Assembly (NCBI RefSeq): GCF_902833645.1
Contig: NZ_CADFGE010000003.1
Coordinates: 620,001 to 684,000, forward strand
Direction of reading: 5' to 3'
DNA: 64,000 nucleotides
From: Paraburkholderia fungorum
GTDB lineage: Bacteria > Pseudomonadota > Gammaproteobacteria > Burkholderiales > Burkholderiaceae
Made by a program: the position numbers and the translations under genes
Shown here: one piece after another, positions 8,398 through 17,544 of the stretch
Position numbering within the stretch: position 1 is the stretch's first letter
Layout of the letters: the number at the start of each line of letters is the position of its first letter
Notes under the pieces: model-generated
Databases searched by the model: none
The model's input: only the letters and a program-made list of their open reading frames with translations
What the model was told of the DNA's origin: nothing

Positions 8398-9153
8398 ATG
8401 AGCAAAAAACTGGAAGGTAAGGTAGCCCTCGTCACTGGCGGCACCAGCGGTATTGGCCTGGCGGCAGCAAAAGACCTCGCTGCGGAAGGTGCGAAGGTGT
8501 ACATCACAGGGCGCCGGCAGGCCGAACTGGAAGCTGCAGTTGAAGCGGTCGGGCACGGTGCTCTCGGCGTGCGGGGTGATGTCACCCGCCCCGAGGATCT
8601 CGACGCACTTTTTGCAGAGATTCGAAAGAACGACGGTCGTCTTGACATTCTCTACGCCAACGCAGGTGGCGGCACGATGGCGCCGCTGGGCGATATCTCC
8701 GAGCAACATTTCGACGACACGTTCAACCGCAATGTGCGCGCAGTTGTGTTCACAGTGCAGAAGGCACTTCCACTGATCCAAAAGGGTGGCTCGATCATCC
8801 TGACGGGGTCCATCGCGGGGTCGACCGGTACAGCGGCGTTCAGTATTTACAGCGCCTCGAAAGCGGCGGTGCGCGCTCTGGCCCGCAGCTGGGTGCTCGA
8901 TCTGAAGGACCGCGGCATCCGGGTGAACGTGGTAAGCCCGGGTTCGACGCACACGATTGGCCTCGCCGAACTCGGTGGCGATACCAAGGACGGTCAGGAT
9001 GGTCTGCTTGGCTACCTGGCCTCGCTCGTGCCGATTGGCCGCCTCGCTGACCCGTCGGAAATTGCCAGGGTCGTCACGTTCCTCGCATCGGACGATTCGA
9101 GCTTCATCAACGGCGCGGAGATTACGGCTGACGGTGGTCAGGCGCAAGTCTGA
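8398..9153 (+). CDS. SDR-family oxidoreductase
   Basis: The 251-aa classical SDR has the cofactor loop TGGTSGIG near residue 14, NAGG at the end of beta-4, the catalytic Ser in LTGSIAG, and YSASK as the Tyr-x3-Lys pair. Arg in TGRRQ after beta-2 suggests NADPH preference. ATG 8398 is chosen because a CGGAGC ribosome-binding site precedes it and the family N-terminus [15 protein letters not shown] begins here; the in-frame ATG at 8347 adds 17 non-homologous residues. It is controlled, most likely, by the divergent LysR gene and stands alone on the plus strand. The substrate is unknown. Confidence 0.9.
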   Translation: MSKKLEGKVALVTGGTSGIGLAAAKDLAAEGAKVYITGRRQAELEAAVEAVGHGALGVRGDVTRPEDLDALFAEIRKNDGRLDILYANAGGGTMAPLGDISEQHFDDTFNRNVRAVVFTVQKALPLIQKGGSIILTGSIAGSTGTAAFSIYSASKAAVRALARSWVLDLKDRGIRVNVVSPGSTHTIGLAELGGDTKDGQDGLLGYLASLVPIGRLADPSEIARVVTFLASDDSSFINGAEITADGGQAQV

Positions 9154-9538
9154 TCGGCATGCTTAAAGTATGAGGTTGCTGCCGGACAGCGCAGACGATA
9201 ATCCGCGAGCGCCTACCCGCCCGTGTGCGCGCTGTCCGCCGCCGCGATGACATGCGTTTCCGCTTTTCCGCGCACCGGGCAATAACTCGATGATGACTCG
9301 AAACACCCGCTTCTGCTTTTGATGACAATGGCGTGAATCGCAAGGACGTCGACCTCAGGCAGGCTGCGGCGGCTGGCGCGCGCCTTTGGAGAGTGCAGTC
9401 GCACGCTCGCACAACGCAACAAATGTGTGACGATACCAACCGCTCTTCAAGCCGTCCGATACGCTAAAGATTGACTGCTTCAGATAGCGGCGATCCGCAC
9501 CTCCTGCCCGATCGCCGCAAGTCAGGACATTGCGCCCC
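9154..9538. other. Intergenic stretch with a spaced inverted repeat
   Basis: No gene is supported in these 385 bp between the converging SDR and MFS genes. A 10-bp inverted repeat (CGGACAGCGC at 9183-9192 and GCGCTGTCCG at 9229-9238) encloses 36 bp and could form a terminator-like hairpin for the SDR transcript, but no T-run follows. Confidence 0.5.
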
Positions 9539-10936
9539 TCAAACCCCCGGCCTCGGAATATGGCGCTTGACCACCGTCAGCGCGACCATCACGATCAACA
9601 TCGCGATTCCGAGCATCCACAGGTACGACGATGCCCCGCCGGCCGTAATCACCACCGCACCCGCAAACGCGCTGGCAATCGCACCGAGCCGGCCGAACGC
9701 GAGCGCCGATGCGGTGCCGGTGGCACGCACACGGGTCGGATAAACATACGCACACAGCGCGAACATCGTCGACTGAACCGCGTTGACAAACAGTCCGTGC
9801 ACGCCAAGACCGAGGATCAGCAAGCCGGTGTGATCGGAAATATTCACGCCGAGCAGCAGCAACGCGCTCGCCGCGCCACCCGCGCTACAGAGAATCAACG
9901 GCCAACGCGAGCCGGTGCGCGCAATCACCGCGGCGCACAGCAACGCACCCAGCACGCCACCCAGGTTGTACGCGGTGAGCCCCGCACCCGCCACCGATAC
10001 CGACAGGCCCTGCGTGCTCAGCATGGTCGGCAACCAGCTGAACGCGCTATAGACGGCCAGCAGGCATAAGCAGAACGCGCACCAGATCGCCACCGTATCG
10101 CGCGCCAGACCTTCGCGGAACAGTGCGGTAAAACCCGTGTGTTTCTCGACGGCCTGTTCGCGCGAGTCGGTAAATACGCAGTTGCTTGCGACCGGACGCG
10201 ACATCCGCCCAAGCAGGCGTTTGAGTTCCTGCCAGCGGTGCGGGTGCCGGGCGAGAAAGCGCGGCGACTCGGGCAACGTGAAGATCAGCAACACGCCGAG
10301 CGCGAGCGGCAGCACGCCGCCGATCATGAACAGCGCGCGCCATCCATACGTCAGCAGAATTTCGTGTGCGAACAATCCCGCCACCATGCCGCCGAGCGGC
10401 ACGCAGACAATCGTCGCCGTGACGGCCAGGGTGCGGCGGCGAGCCGGCGTAAACTCCGCGGTCATGGTGGTCGAACTCGGCAACGCGCCGCCAATGCCGA
10501 GGCCGGCGATAAAACGCAGCACGGCAATCGTCACGATGCCGGGCGCAGAGCTGATACCGCAAGTGGCGGCACCGAACACCAGCACGCTGCCGATCACCGC
10601 CCAGCGGCGGCCAAAGCGGTCGGCCAGCAATCCGGCGCACGCACTGCCGATGCCCATGCCGATCAAACCGGCCGCGACCACCGGCGCAAAAGCCGCGCGT
10701 GTAACGCCCCATTCCTTGATCAGCACGGGAATTGCAAAACCGATCAACTGACTGTCGAACCCGTCCAGCACGATCGACAACGCCGCGAGCAGCACCACGA
10801 TCTTTTGCATGGCGGTGTAAGGACCTTCGTCGAGCGCACGGCCGATGTCGACCGCGTGACGCCCCTCTCCGATTCCCGCGTGATTGCCGGCGAGCGACGC
10901 ATCGGCCGGGCCGGCCGGTGGTACATAACTGGTCAT
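9539..10936 (-). CDS. MFS transporter, aromatic acid:H+ symporter (AAHS) family
   Basis: From ATG 10936 the product is 465 aa with about 12 hydrophobic segments. The AAHS signature is present: DGFDSQLIGFAIP in helix 1, the loop 2-3 motif GLLADRFGRR, and the ESPRFLARHP motif after helix 6. These carriers import benzoate, hydroxybenzoates and similar acids with protons. The start at 10936 follows CAGGAGACAG, a strong ribosome-binding site; the earlier in-frame ATG at 10990 lacks one. It is downstream of the aldehyde dehydrogenase and benzoylformate decarboxylase genes on the same strand, so it likely takes up the substrate of that pathway. A 238-bp gap separates it from the dehydrogenase. Confidence 0.9.
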   Translation of the reverse strand: MTSYVPPAGPADASLAGNHAGIGEGRHAVDIGRALDEGPYTAMQKIVVLLAALSIVLDGFDSQLIGFAIPVLIKEWGVTRAAFAPVVAAGLIGMGIGSACAGLLADRFGRRWAVIGSVLVFGAATCGISSAPGIVTIAVLRFIAGLGIGGALPSSTTMTAEFTPARRRTLAVTATIVCVPLGGMVAGLFAHEILLTYGWRALFMIGGVLPLALGVLLIFTLPESPRFLARHPHRWQELKRLLGRMSRPVASNCVFTDSREQAVEKHTGFTALFREGLARDTVAIWCAFCLCLLAVYSAFSWLPTMLSTQGLSVSVAGAGLTAYNLGGVLGALLCAAVIARTGSRWPLILCSAGGAASALLLLGVNISDHTGLLILGLGVHGLFVNAVQSTMFALCAYVYPTRVRATGTASALAFGRLGAIASAFAGAVVITAGGASSYLWMLGIAMLIVMVALTVVKRHIPRPGV

Positions 10937-11059
10937 GCAACTGTCTCCTGATATGTGCGCGCGATCTGAGCGCCGCGCTTTTGCCGTCATGCTTCGGGGT
11001 CACGCTTTGGGCTCAGTATGTGAGCGAGCGGCCGCCTTCTGACATTGCCATTTCGAGCA

Positions 11060-11086
11060 AAAGCCATGACATGTATGCATGGCTTT
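11060..11086. repeat. Perfect 9-bp inverted repeat between the aldehyde dehydrogenase and MFS genes
   Basis: AAAGCCATG (11060-11068) and CATGGCTTT (11078-11086) are separated by 9 bp. Read on the minus strand the second arm ends in TTTTG, so it could be a weak attenuator or terminator between the two genes, or a dimeric regulator site for the MFS gene. Confidence 0.5.
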
Positions 11087-11174
11087 CGCGGCGCGTATCG
11101 TTGCGGCGCTCAACGGCACAAGGACACGTTGGGACACGCAAGAACATGCAGCGTCCGCAACGGCGCTCGTCCCT

Positions 11175-12626
11175 TCAGAACGGATAATGACGTGGCGTGG
11201 TTTGCACGGTCATCCAGCGCAGATCCGTGAATTCAGCAACGCCCGCCTGCCCGCCGAAGCGTCCAAAGCCGCTGCCCTTCACGCCGCCGAACGGCATTTG
11301 CGCTTCGTCGTGAACGGTCGGTCCATTGACATGACAGATGCCCGATTCGATGCGCCTTGCAACATTCATCGCGCGTGCTACGTCGCGGCTGAACACCGCC
11401 GATGAAAGCCCATACTCGTTGTCGTTCGCACAGGCCACGGCTTCGTCTTCGCCGTTGACGCGCACGATGCCCTTCACGGGCCCGAACGATTCCTCGCCAT
11501 AAATACGCATCGCCGGCGTGACATGATCGAGCAGCGTGGCGGGCATCAGGGTGCTGTCCACCTTGCCGCCGCAGACGAGCGTGGCGCCTTTGGCCAGCGC
11601 GTCGTCGATCAGCGCGTTGCAGCGTTCCACCGTCGCCATATCGACGACCGATCCCAACACCACTGGACCTTTGCGAGGATCGCCGAGCGGCAGGCCGCGC
11701 GCCTTCTGCGCGAGCTTTGCAACAAACTGATCAGCGATCCGTTCGTCGACGATGATCCGCTCCGTCGACATGCAGATCTGCCCGGAGTTGGCGAACGCGC
11801 CGAATGCCGCGGCATTGACGGCTGCGTCGAGATCCGCGTCGTCGAGCACGATCAACGGGGCCTTGCCGCCGAGCTCCAATACCGACGGCTTCAGATAGCG
11901 TGCGCAGGTGGCCGCGATAATCTTGCCCACGTGCGTGGAGCCCGTGAAATTGACACGCCGGACTTTAGGATGGGCAATCAGCGCCTCGACCACAGCGCCG
12001 GCGTCGGCCGGCGCGTTGGTGACGAAGTTCACCACGCCCTTGGGCAAACCCGCTTCCTGCAGCACTTCGATAATCAGGCCGTGCGTGCCGGGGCAGATCT
12101 CCGAACCCTTCAGCACGACGGTATTTCCACACGCAAGCGGCAGCGCAATCGCCCGCACCGCGAGGATCACCGGCGCATTCCACGGCGCAATACCGAGCAC
12201 GACGCCAGCCGGCTGACGCACGCCCATCGCGAGACTGCCGGGCACATCGGACGGGATCAACTCGCCGCCAATCTGCGTCGTGAGCGCCGCGGCTTCCATC
12301 AATCCGCCAGCCGCGAGATGGACATTGAAGCCCGCCCACATCGCCGACGCCCCCGTCTCCGCGGCCATCACGCTGGCGAACGCCTCGCTGCGCGCCTCGA
12401 GGGCGTGCGCTGCTTTCATCAGCAGCGCACGGCGCTCGCCCGGCCCGAGCGCGGACCATGCAGGAAATGCCGCTGCCGCCGCATCAGCCGCGGCTACCGC
12501 ATCGGCAACCGTGGCGGCGGGAGCGCGCGTCGCGACTTCGCCATCCAGCGGATTGCGACGCTCGAAGGTGGCGCCATTACTCGCCTGCACGGCTGCGCCG
12601 GCGATCAGCATGGAAATACTCTGCAT
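11175..12626 (-). CDS. Aldehyde dehydrogenase (benzaldehyde/vanillin dehydrogenase type)
   Basis: The 483-aa enzyme is an NAD(P)-dependent aldehyde dehydrogenase. Visible landmarks are Asn150 in APWNAP, the FTGS cofactor loop, the general base Glu251 in ELGGK and the nucleophile Cys285 in GQICMS. The overall style matches salicylaldehyde, benzaldehyde and vanillin dehydrogenases. Lying 54 bp after the benzoylformate decarboxylase gene, it would oxidise the aromatic aldehyde made there to the acid. A GCAGGAGACAAC ribosome-binding site precedes the ATG. The ring substituents cannot be predicted. Confidence 0.9.
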   Translation of the reverse strand: MQSISMLIAGAAVQASNGATFERRNPLDGEVATRAPAATVADAVAAADAAAAAFPAWSALGPGERRALLMKAAHALEARSEAFASVMAAETGASAMWAGFNVHLAAGGLMEAAALTTQIGGELIPSDVPGSLAMGVRQPAGVVLGIAPWNAPVILAVRAIALPLACGNTVVLKGSEICPGTHGLIIEVLQEAGLPKGVVNFVTNAPADAGAVVEALIAHPKVRRVNFTGSTHVGKIIAATCARYLKPSVLELGGKAPLIVLDDADLDAAVNAAAFGAFANSGQICMSTERIIVDERIADQFVAKLAQKARGLPLGDPRKGPVVLGSVVDMATVERCNALIDDALAKGATLVCGGKVDSTLMPATLLDHVTPAMRIYGEESFGPVKGIVRVNGEDEAVACANDNEYGLSSAVFSRDVARAMNVARRIESGICHVNGPTVHDEAQMPFGGVKGSGFGRFGGQAGVAEFTDLRWMTVQTTPRHYPF

Positions 12627-12680
12627 CGTGTTGTCTCCTGCGGAAAATTGTATGAATGCGGGCGCGGGGCTCGCTTAAGG

Positions 12681-14300
12681 TCAAGCCACGACGACTTCAA
12701 CGAGCCTCGGTCCGGTTGATGCCAACGCCTCGCGCAAGACTTCATGCAAGCGTTCGGCATCGGTCACGCGCGTGCCATGGCAACCCATGCCCGCGGCCAG
12801 CGCTACGAAGTCGAGTCCCGGCAGATCGGTGCCTTGTACAGGATCGTCCGGGCCAAAACCGAATTCCGGCGCGAAGTCCTGCAACGCGGCGTAGCGCGAA
12901 TTGTTCAGGATCACGAATGTGATCGGAAGTTTCATCTGTACGGCGCTGTAGATTGCCTGGATCGAATACATGCTGGAACCGTCGCCGATCAGACCGATCA
13001 CGCGCGTGCCGGGTTTCGCCAACGCCACGCCGACAGCAGCCGGCATGCCATAACCGAGGCCGCCGCTATCCATCGTGTAGAAAGTGCCGCTGCGCGTGAA
13101 CGGCAGATAGTTCTGCATCACCGGCCGCGAACTCGGCGCCTCCTCGACCACGATATCGTCCGCGCGGCGCACCTCGGCGAGCGTCTGCAATGCGAAAGCC
13201 ACTGACATTAACGCAGACGGCTCCGCGCGCGGACGTGCGGCGCGCGGCGCGGGCAACGGACGCGGTTTCGGTGCGGGCCGCGACAGCAGATCGGCCACGC
13301 CCAAGCGAATATTGCCGACCGCCGCTGTTCCGGTCGGCGCCCATGCCGCGATAGCCGGATCGTCGATCAACTGGCACAGCGTCGCGCCGGCCGGCAGATG
13401 CGGGCCGTGACCTTCGACGTGATACGTGAAGGCCGGTGCGCCGATCACGAAGATCAGATCGTGGCCGCCGAGCAGTTCGACGATCTTCTCGCGCATGGCC
13501 GGCAGGAAACCGGCGAACAGGCGATGGTCTTCAGGGAACGCGCAACGGCCGGTCATCGGCGCGACGAACACCCGGGCGTTGTGACGCTCAGCGAGGCTCA
13601 CCACTTCGTCCCAGCCGCCGGCCCGGTCGACCGCGCCGCCCACCACGAAAGCCGGCCGTTCACAGGTATCGAGCGCCGCGCCGATCTGCTCCAGCACGAA
13701 CGGCTCGGGCCGCGTCTCGTTACTGACTACGCGTGCCGGCACCGGCTGCGCCGCGCGGTCCCAATCGTCGACGGGAATCGACACCAGCACCGGCCCGCGC
13801 GGCTCCTGCATTGCCATGTAATAGGCCCGCGCGATCGCCAACGGCACGTCTTCGGCGCGCGCCGGCTCGATGCTCCATTTGACGTACGGCTTCGGCAATT
13901 CGGTGGCCTGGTTCGACGCGAGAAACGGGTCGAACGGCAGAATCGAACGGGCCTGCTGCCCGGCGGTGATCACGATCGGCGTGCTGTTGCGGAATGCGGT
14001 GAAGATATTGCCCATCGCATTGCCCACCCCCGCCGCCGAATGCAGATTGACGAATGAAGCGTTGCGGGTGGCCTGCGCATAACCGTCGGCCATGCCGACC
14101 ACGACCGCTTCCTGCAAACCCAGCACGTAACGGAAATCCTGCGGGAAATCGCGGAACAACGGCAATTCCGTCGAACCCGGATTGGCGAACACCGAGGTCA
14201 TGCCGAGGCGGCGCATGAGATCGATGACGGCGTCGCGCACGGTGAACGGCTTGGATTGAGCGAGTCCCGATGCATCTGAACGGGGCGCGTTGCTGGTCAT
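12681..14300 (-). CDS. mdlC: Benzoylformate decarboxylase-like ThDP enzyme
   Basis: This 539-aa thiamine-diphosphate enzyme aligns residue for residue with the Pseudomonas putida benzoylformate decarboxylase active site. Ser43 in NPGSTELP, Glu64 in GLQEAVVVG and His87 in NLHSAAGVGNAMG correspond to Ser26, Glu47 and His70 there, and a His in FPEDHRLFAGFLP fits His281. The ThDP motif runs from GDGSSMYS to LNNSRY. It decarboxylates an aryl-glyoxylate to an aromatic aldehyde and CO2. The N-terminus is ~17 residues longer than the Pseudomonas enzyme. It leads an operon with an aldehyde dehydrogenase and an AAHS carrier and faces a LysR gene. No mandelate dehydrogenase or racemase is nearby. Confidence 0.88.
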   Translation of the reverse strand: MTSNAPRSDASGLAQSKPFTVRDAVIDLMRRLGMTSVFANPGSTELPLFRDFPQDFRYVLGLQEAVVVGMADGYAQATRNASFVNLHSAAGVGNAMGNIFTAFRNSTPIVITAGQQARSILPFDPFLASNQATELPKPYVKWSIEPARAEDVPLAIARAYYMAMQEPRGPVLVSIPVDDWDRAAQPVPARVVSNETRPEPFVLEQIGAALDTCERPAFVVGGAVDRAGGWDEVVSLAERHNARVFVAPMTGRCAFPEDHRLFAGFLPAMREKIVELLGGHDLIFVIGAPAFTYHVEGHGPHLPAGATLCQLIDDPAIAAWAPTGTAAVGNIRLGVADLLSRPAPKPRPLPAPRAARPRAEPSALMSVAFALQTLAEVRRADDIVVEEAPSSRPVMQNYLPFTRSGTFYTMDSGGLGYGMPAAVGVALAKPGTRVIGLIGDGSSMYSIQAIYSAVQMKLPITFVILNNSRYAALQDFAPEFGFGPDDPVQGTDLPGLDFVALAAGMGCHGTRVTDAERLHEVLREALASTGPRLVEVVVA

Positions 14301-14369
14301 GCCTGTCTCCTGTAGATGAGCGCCGTTTCCTGAAGACCCATTATCGGAAGCCGGAGGTTAATTGAAAAT

Positions 14370-14390
14370 TGCCTTTTTCGAGAAAAGGCA
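14370..14390. promoter_or_regulatory. LysR-type operator between mdlC and the divergent regulator
   Basis: TGCCTTTT (14370-14377) and AAAAGGCA (14383-14390) form a perfect inverted repeat with a 5-bp spacer, 12 bp before the regulator start at 14403 and 69 bp before the mdlC start. It contains T-N11-A arrangements as LysR sites do. Its place close to the regulator start suggests autorepression plus control of the catabolic operon. Confidence 0.6.
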
Positions 14391-14402
14391 TTACTTTTGC
14401 GC

Positions 14403-15311
14403 ATGACTTTCAATCTTCAACAATTGCATGCGTTCGCCACCATTGTGGCGAGCGGCAGCCTCGGCCGTGCCGCGGAAGTGCTGCATGTCACGCAGCCCGC
14501 GCTGAGCCGCACCATCAAACGGCTCGAGGATGAGGTCGGCGCGCCGCTGTTCGAACGGCACTCGAAGGGTATGCAGCTTACTGCGATCGGCAGCGCGCTG
14601 TTGCCGCACGCCACCCTGCTGCAACGCGAAGCCGATCACGCGCGCGAGGAAATCGACGCGATGCGCGGTCTCGCGAAAGGAACGATTCGCGTCGGCGCGG
14701 TGGCAAGCATTGCGACGCTCGTGCTGCCGCTCGCGGTGAGCGGCGTGCTCGCGCGCTGGCCGAATCTGCGTGTGGAGATTATGGAAGGGGTGTGGGACCG
14801 TCTTGCGGACAGTCTGATGAAACACGAGATCGATCTCGCGCTCAGCATGGCGGTGCCCGACACGGATGAGATCACGGCGATTGCCGATTGCCGTTGGGAA
14901 GACACAAGCTATGTGGTCGCCGCGCTCGATCATCCGCTGCGCAACACAGCGGATTTGTCGCTTGCCGACACGCTCGATCAGCAGTGGTGCGTCCCGCCGC
15001 GCGGGACGGGTCCGTTCGAGCATATGCAGCGCGTGTTTGCCGAGCACGGCTTCGGCATGCCGCCGATCGCTGTCGAGACGCGTTCGATCACGGTGTTGAA
15101 GAGCCTCGTGACGCGCGCGGGGTTTCTGAGCTGGATGGCCATGCCGATGTACGACACCGAAAGCGCCGCCGGCGTGTTCGATACGCTGCCGATTCCGGGC
15201 CTCGTCGCACGCCGCACGTTAACGGCGTTTCGCCGCCGTCAGGGGATTTTGCCGAGTCCGGCAGTGAAGTTACTGGAGCAGCTTCGGCTGCTGACCGCGT
15301 CGCAGAATTGA
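14403..15311 (+). CDS. LysR-family regulator, divergent from the mdlC operon
   Basis: The 302-aa LysR protein has an N-terminal HTH (LGRAAEVLHVTQPALSRTIKRLE, in the first 45 residues) and an effector-binding domain from about residue 90 (GTIRVGAVASIATLVLPLAV). ATG 14403 is preferred over the TTG at 14397 because it gives the canonical start MTFNLQQLHAFATIVASGS. It is transcribed away from the benzoylformate decarboxylase operon with 102 bp between starts, which hold a perfect inverted repeat (14370-14390), so it is the likely activator of that operon with an aromatic keto acid as effector. Confidence 0.9.
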   Translation: MTFNLQQLHAFATIVASGSLGRAAEVLHVTQPALSRTIKRLEDEVGAPLFERHSKGMQLTAIGSALLPHATLLQREADHAREEIDAMRGLAKGTIRVGAVASIATLVLPLAVSGVLARWPNLRVEIMEGVWDRLADSLMKHEIDLALSMAVPDTDEITAIADCRWEDTSYVVAALDHPLRNTADLSLADTLDQQWCVPPRGTGPFEHMQRVFAEHGFGMPPIAVETRSITVLKSLVTRAGFLSWMAMPMYDTESAAGVFDTLPIPGLVARRTLTAFRRRQGILPSPAVKLLEQLRLLTASQN

Positions 15312-15589
15312 CCGCACGTGCGCGCGCTAAGACGGTGCTGGAAAATCGCTCGGCTTTCAGACGCACAGTTCCGAGTTCCGTTTGCCGGGCGCCTTCCCGC
15401 AGCGTGAATCGATACACTGCGCGAGCAGTGGAATGGACTCCCGAAACTGACGACCAGATTGCGGCGCCTTGTCAAGATGACGGTTGCAGACTGCCTTCCT
15501 GGTAAAATAGTAGGTATCCTTATTAGATAGCTTATGAGATGCGGCAGTGGCAGCCGAACCATGCTATGTGATGAAGCGTTCACCGACAG

Positions 15590-15922
15590 GAACAGCTCGT
15601 CGAGCAGCGGCAGATAGCCTATCGCGAAGTCGATCTGCCCGATTTCGAGCGCCTGGGCCAACTCGGTGCTGCCGAACTGGCAGGTTTCGACGCGCACGCC
15701 CAACGCGCACTCCCGAAGTTCCCTTACTGACGCTGGCAGGAAGACTGTCTCACCGAAATCGATCACGTGAATCAGTAAGGTCCGCCGTCTGCTTGTCAGC
15801 TGGTCGGGTCGAAACTCAAACCCTCGTCGAACGTTAACTGCAGTGCAGGACCGCGGCAGGGCTCACGCTGCGCTCCACGTCGATCGCGTCGCATACCTCA
15901 AGTCGACCGAATAAATATTCAT
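15590..15922 (-). pseudogene. Decayed LysR regulator, paralogue of the gene at 42615
   Basis: Pieces of one LysR gene can be read in several frames on the minus strand. The start at 15922 gives MNIYSVDL; a shifted frame reads VCDAIDVERSVSPAAV; then a gap equal to residues ~29-79 of the paralogue; then LQ...DEG..FDP ending in a stop; then RRTLLIHVIDFGETVFLP continuing to GQIDFAIGYLPLLDELF near 15590. The intact relative at 42615-43547 has the same segments in one frame. Two or more frameshifts, a stop and an internal deletion make it non-functional. It faces the MFS gene at 16143, which it presumably once controlled. Confidence 0.9.
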
Positions 15923-16142
15923 GCTGTCTATATGAAAAATATACCGCCCTGCATGGACACCGGCGCTATCGCTTCCTTAGACTGCGTGCGTTGCTTCGTT
16001 TTTTACCCAACAAAGGCCTCAAAGCAAATCGCGTAGCAAGGCACGCGGATAGGGTAGCGGTCCGTCAGTCAGCCGGTAAAGCCGGTCATAAAAATCGCTC
16101 GCAGCGCGCACACAGCCCGTATTGCGATGCACAGGAGGGGAC
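15923..16142. promoter_or_regulatory. Promoter region shared by the decayed LysR gene and the MFS gene
   Basis: These 220 bp separate the two diverging starts. The part next to the LysR start resembles the corresponding region before the intact paralogue: read towards LysR both contain GTCCATGCAGGG about 23-25 bp before the ATG (within 42580-42614 in the other copy) and an upstream AGTCTA. Preserved promoter similarity supports a common origin of the two loci and possible cross-control by the surviving LysR. The MFS gene has a CAGGAGGGG ribosome-binding site at its end. Confidence 0.55.
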
Positions 16143-17507
16143 ATGAACACGACAAATCAGGTCGATCTGGAAACACTCATCAACTCGCAGCGAGTCGGGC
16201 GCTTCCAGATCCTCGTCATTGCGTTGTGCGGACTCGTCGCGATGATGGATGGCTTCGACATGCAGTCGATCGCGTTCATCGGGCCCGAGATCGCCGTCGC
16301 ATGGCACATCACACCGCGCGTATTCGGCTTCATTTTTAGCGCCGGCCTGCTCGGCGGGCTGGTAGGCGCCGTGCTGTTCGGCCGCATCGGCGACAGTCGG
16401 GGCCGCAAGGGCGCGTTGCTGGTCACGCTGCTGCTCGTGAGCATCGGTTCGCTGCTCACGCCGTTTGCGTCGTCGATTCCCGGCTTGATCGCTGCGCTCG
16501 CGTTCACCGGCCTCGGGCTGGGTGGCGCGATGCCTAACTTCATCGCGCTGGCATCCGAATACTCGCCCGGCCGCAGAAGGGCCTCGCTCGTCGCGATGAT
16601 GTTCTGCGGCTTTCCGCTGGGTGCCGTAGTCGGCGGCTTCATCTCGGCGCGGCTGATTCCGCTGTTCGGCTGGCAAAGCGTCTTCTTTACGGGCGGCGCG
16701 TTCTCGCTATTCGCGCTGGTGGTGGCCATCGCGTTCATTCCCGAATCCGCGCGCCTGCTGGCTTTGCGCGGCAAGCGCGACAAGGTGCTGCCGATCCTCG
16801 AGCGGATGGGCTGCGCCGCCGCATGGAACGGCGAAGTCGGCGCCGCCACGGGCGGCCGCGTGTCGGTGCGCAGCCTCTTCAGCGACGGACGCGCGCGGGG
16901 CACGCTGCTGCTGTGGATCGCGACCCTTCTCAGCATGTGCATGCTGTACATGCTGATCAACTGGATCCCGATGATGGCTCGGCGCAGCGGCCTAAGCATA
17001 GAAAACGCGGTGATCGCGGTGGCGATGCTGAATCTCGGCGGCATCGTCGGCAGCACAACGCTCGGGCGCGTGTCCGACGCGCTCGGCCGGCCCGCGATCG
17101 TGGTCGGCAGCGCGTTCTCTATCGGCGCGCTCGTGATCGCATTGATCGGCTACGCGCTGCACTCGGGTCCTGGCGTGTGGGCTATCGCGGTGCTGGCCGG
17201 CTTCTTCAGCTACGGCGCGCAGCTCTGCACGGTTGCGCTCAGCGCAGCCTTTTACGACACCTTCTCGCGTGCAACCGGGATCGGCTGCTGCATGGCGGCG
17301 GGGCGGGTCGGCGCGATCGCCGGGCCGATCTTCGGCGGCATGCTGCTCGGTTCCGGCTTGGGAGCGCCGTCACTCTTCATGCTCACCGGCCTGACCTCGC
17401 TCGGTGCCGGCGTAGCGATCCTGACCATGGGAATCTTCGTGCTGAAAGGACGTCGGCGCGACCCGCATGGTGCCGACAGTCCGGCCGTCATCCGGCGCGC
17501 GACCTGA
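16143..17507 (+). CDS. MFS transporter, AAHS family
   Basis: The 454-aa carrier has about 12 transmembrane segments and AAHS hallmarks: MDGFDMQSIAFIGPEI in helix 1, RIGDSRGRKG in loop 2-3, and PESARLLALRG after helix 6. It probably imports an aromatic or related acid by proton symport. ATG 16143 follows CAGGAGGGGAC. It leads a plus-strand operon with a bicupin, a DUF336 protein, a porin, an NTF2-like protein and a second AAHS carrier. Its divergent LysR partner is a pseudogene. A 24-codon remnant of a related MFS gene lies beside the intact LysR paralogue (42276-42347). Confidence 0.9.
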   Translation: MNTTNQVDLETLINSQRVGRFQILVIALCGLVAMMDGFDMQSIAFIGPEIAVAWHITPRVFGFIFSAGLLGGLVGAVLFGRIGDSRGRKGALLVTLLLVSIGSLLTPFASSIPGLIAALAFTGLGLGGAMPNFIALASEYSPGRRRASLVAMMFCGFPLGAVVGGFISARLIPLFGWQSVFFTGGAFSLFALVVAIAFIPESARLLALRGKRDKVLPILERMGCAAAWNGEVGAATGGRVSVRSLFSDGRARGTLLLWIATLLSMCMLYMLINWIPMMARRSGLSIENAVIAVAMLNLGGIVGSTTLGRVSDALGRPAIVVGSAFSIGALVIALIGYALHSGPGVWAIAVLAGFFSYGAQLCTVALSAAFYDTFSRATGIGCCMAAGRVGAIAGPIFGGMLLGSGLGAPSLFMLTGLTSLGAGVAILTMGIFVLKGRRRDPHGADSPAVIRRAT

Positions 17508-17544
17508 ACCACACATAACGAACCATCAACCCGGAGCACCGCGA

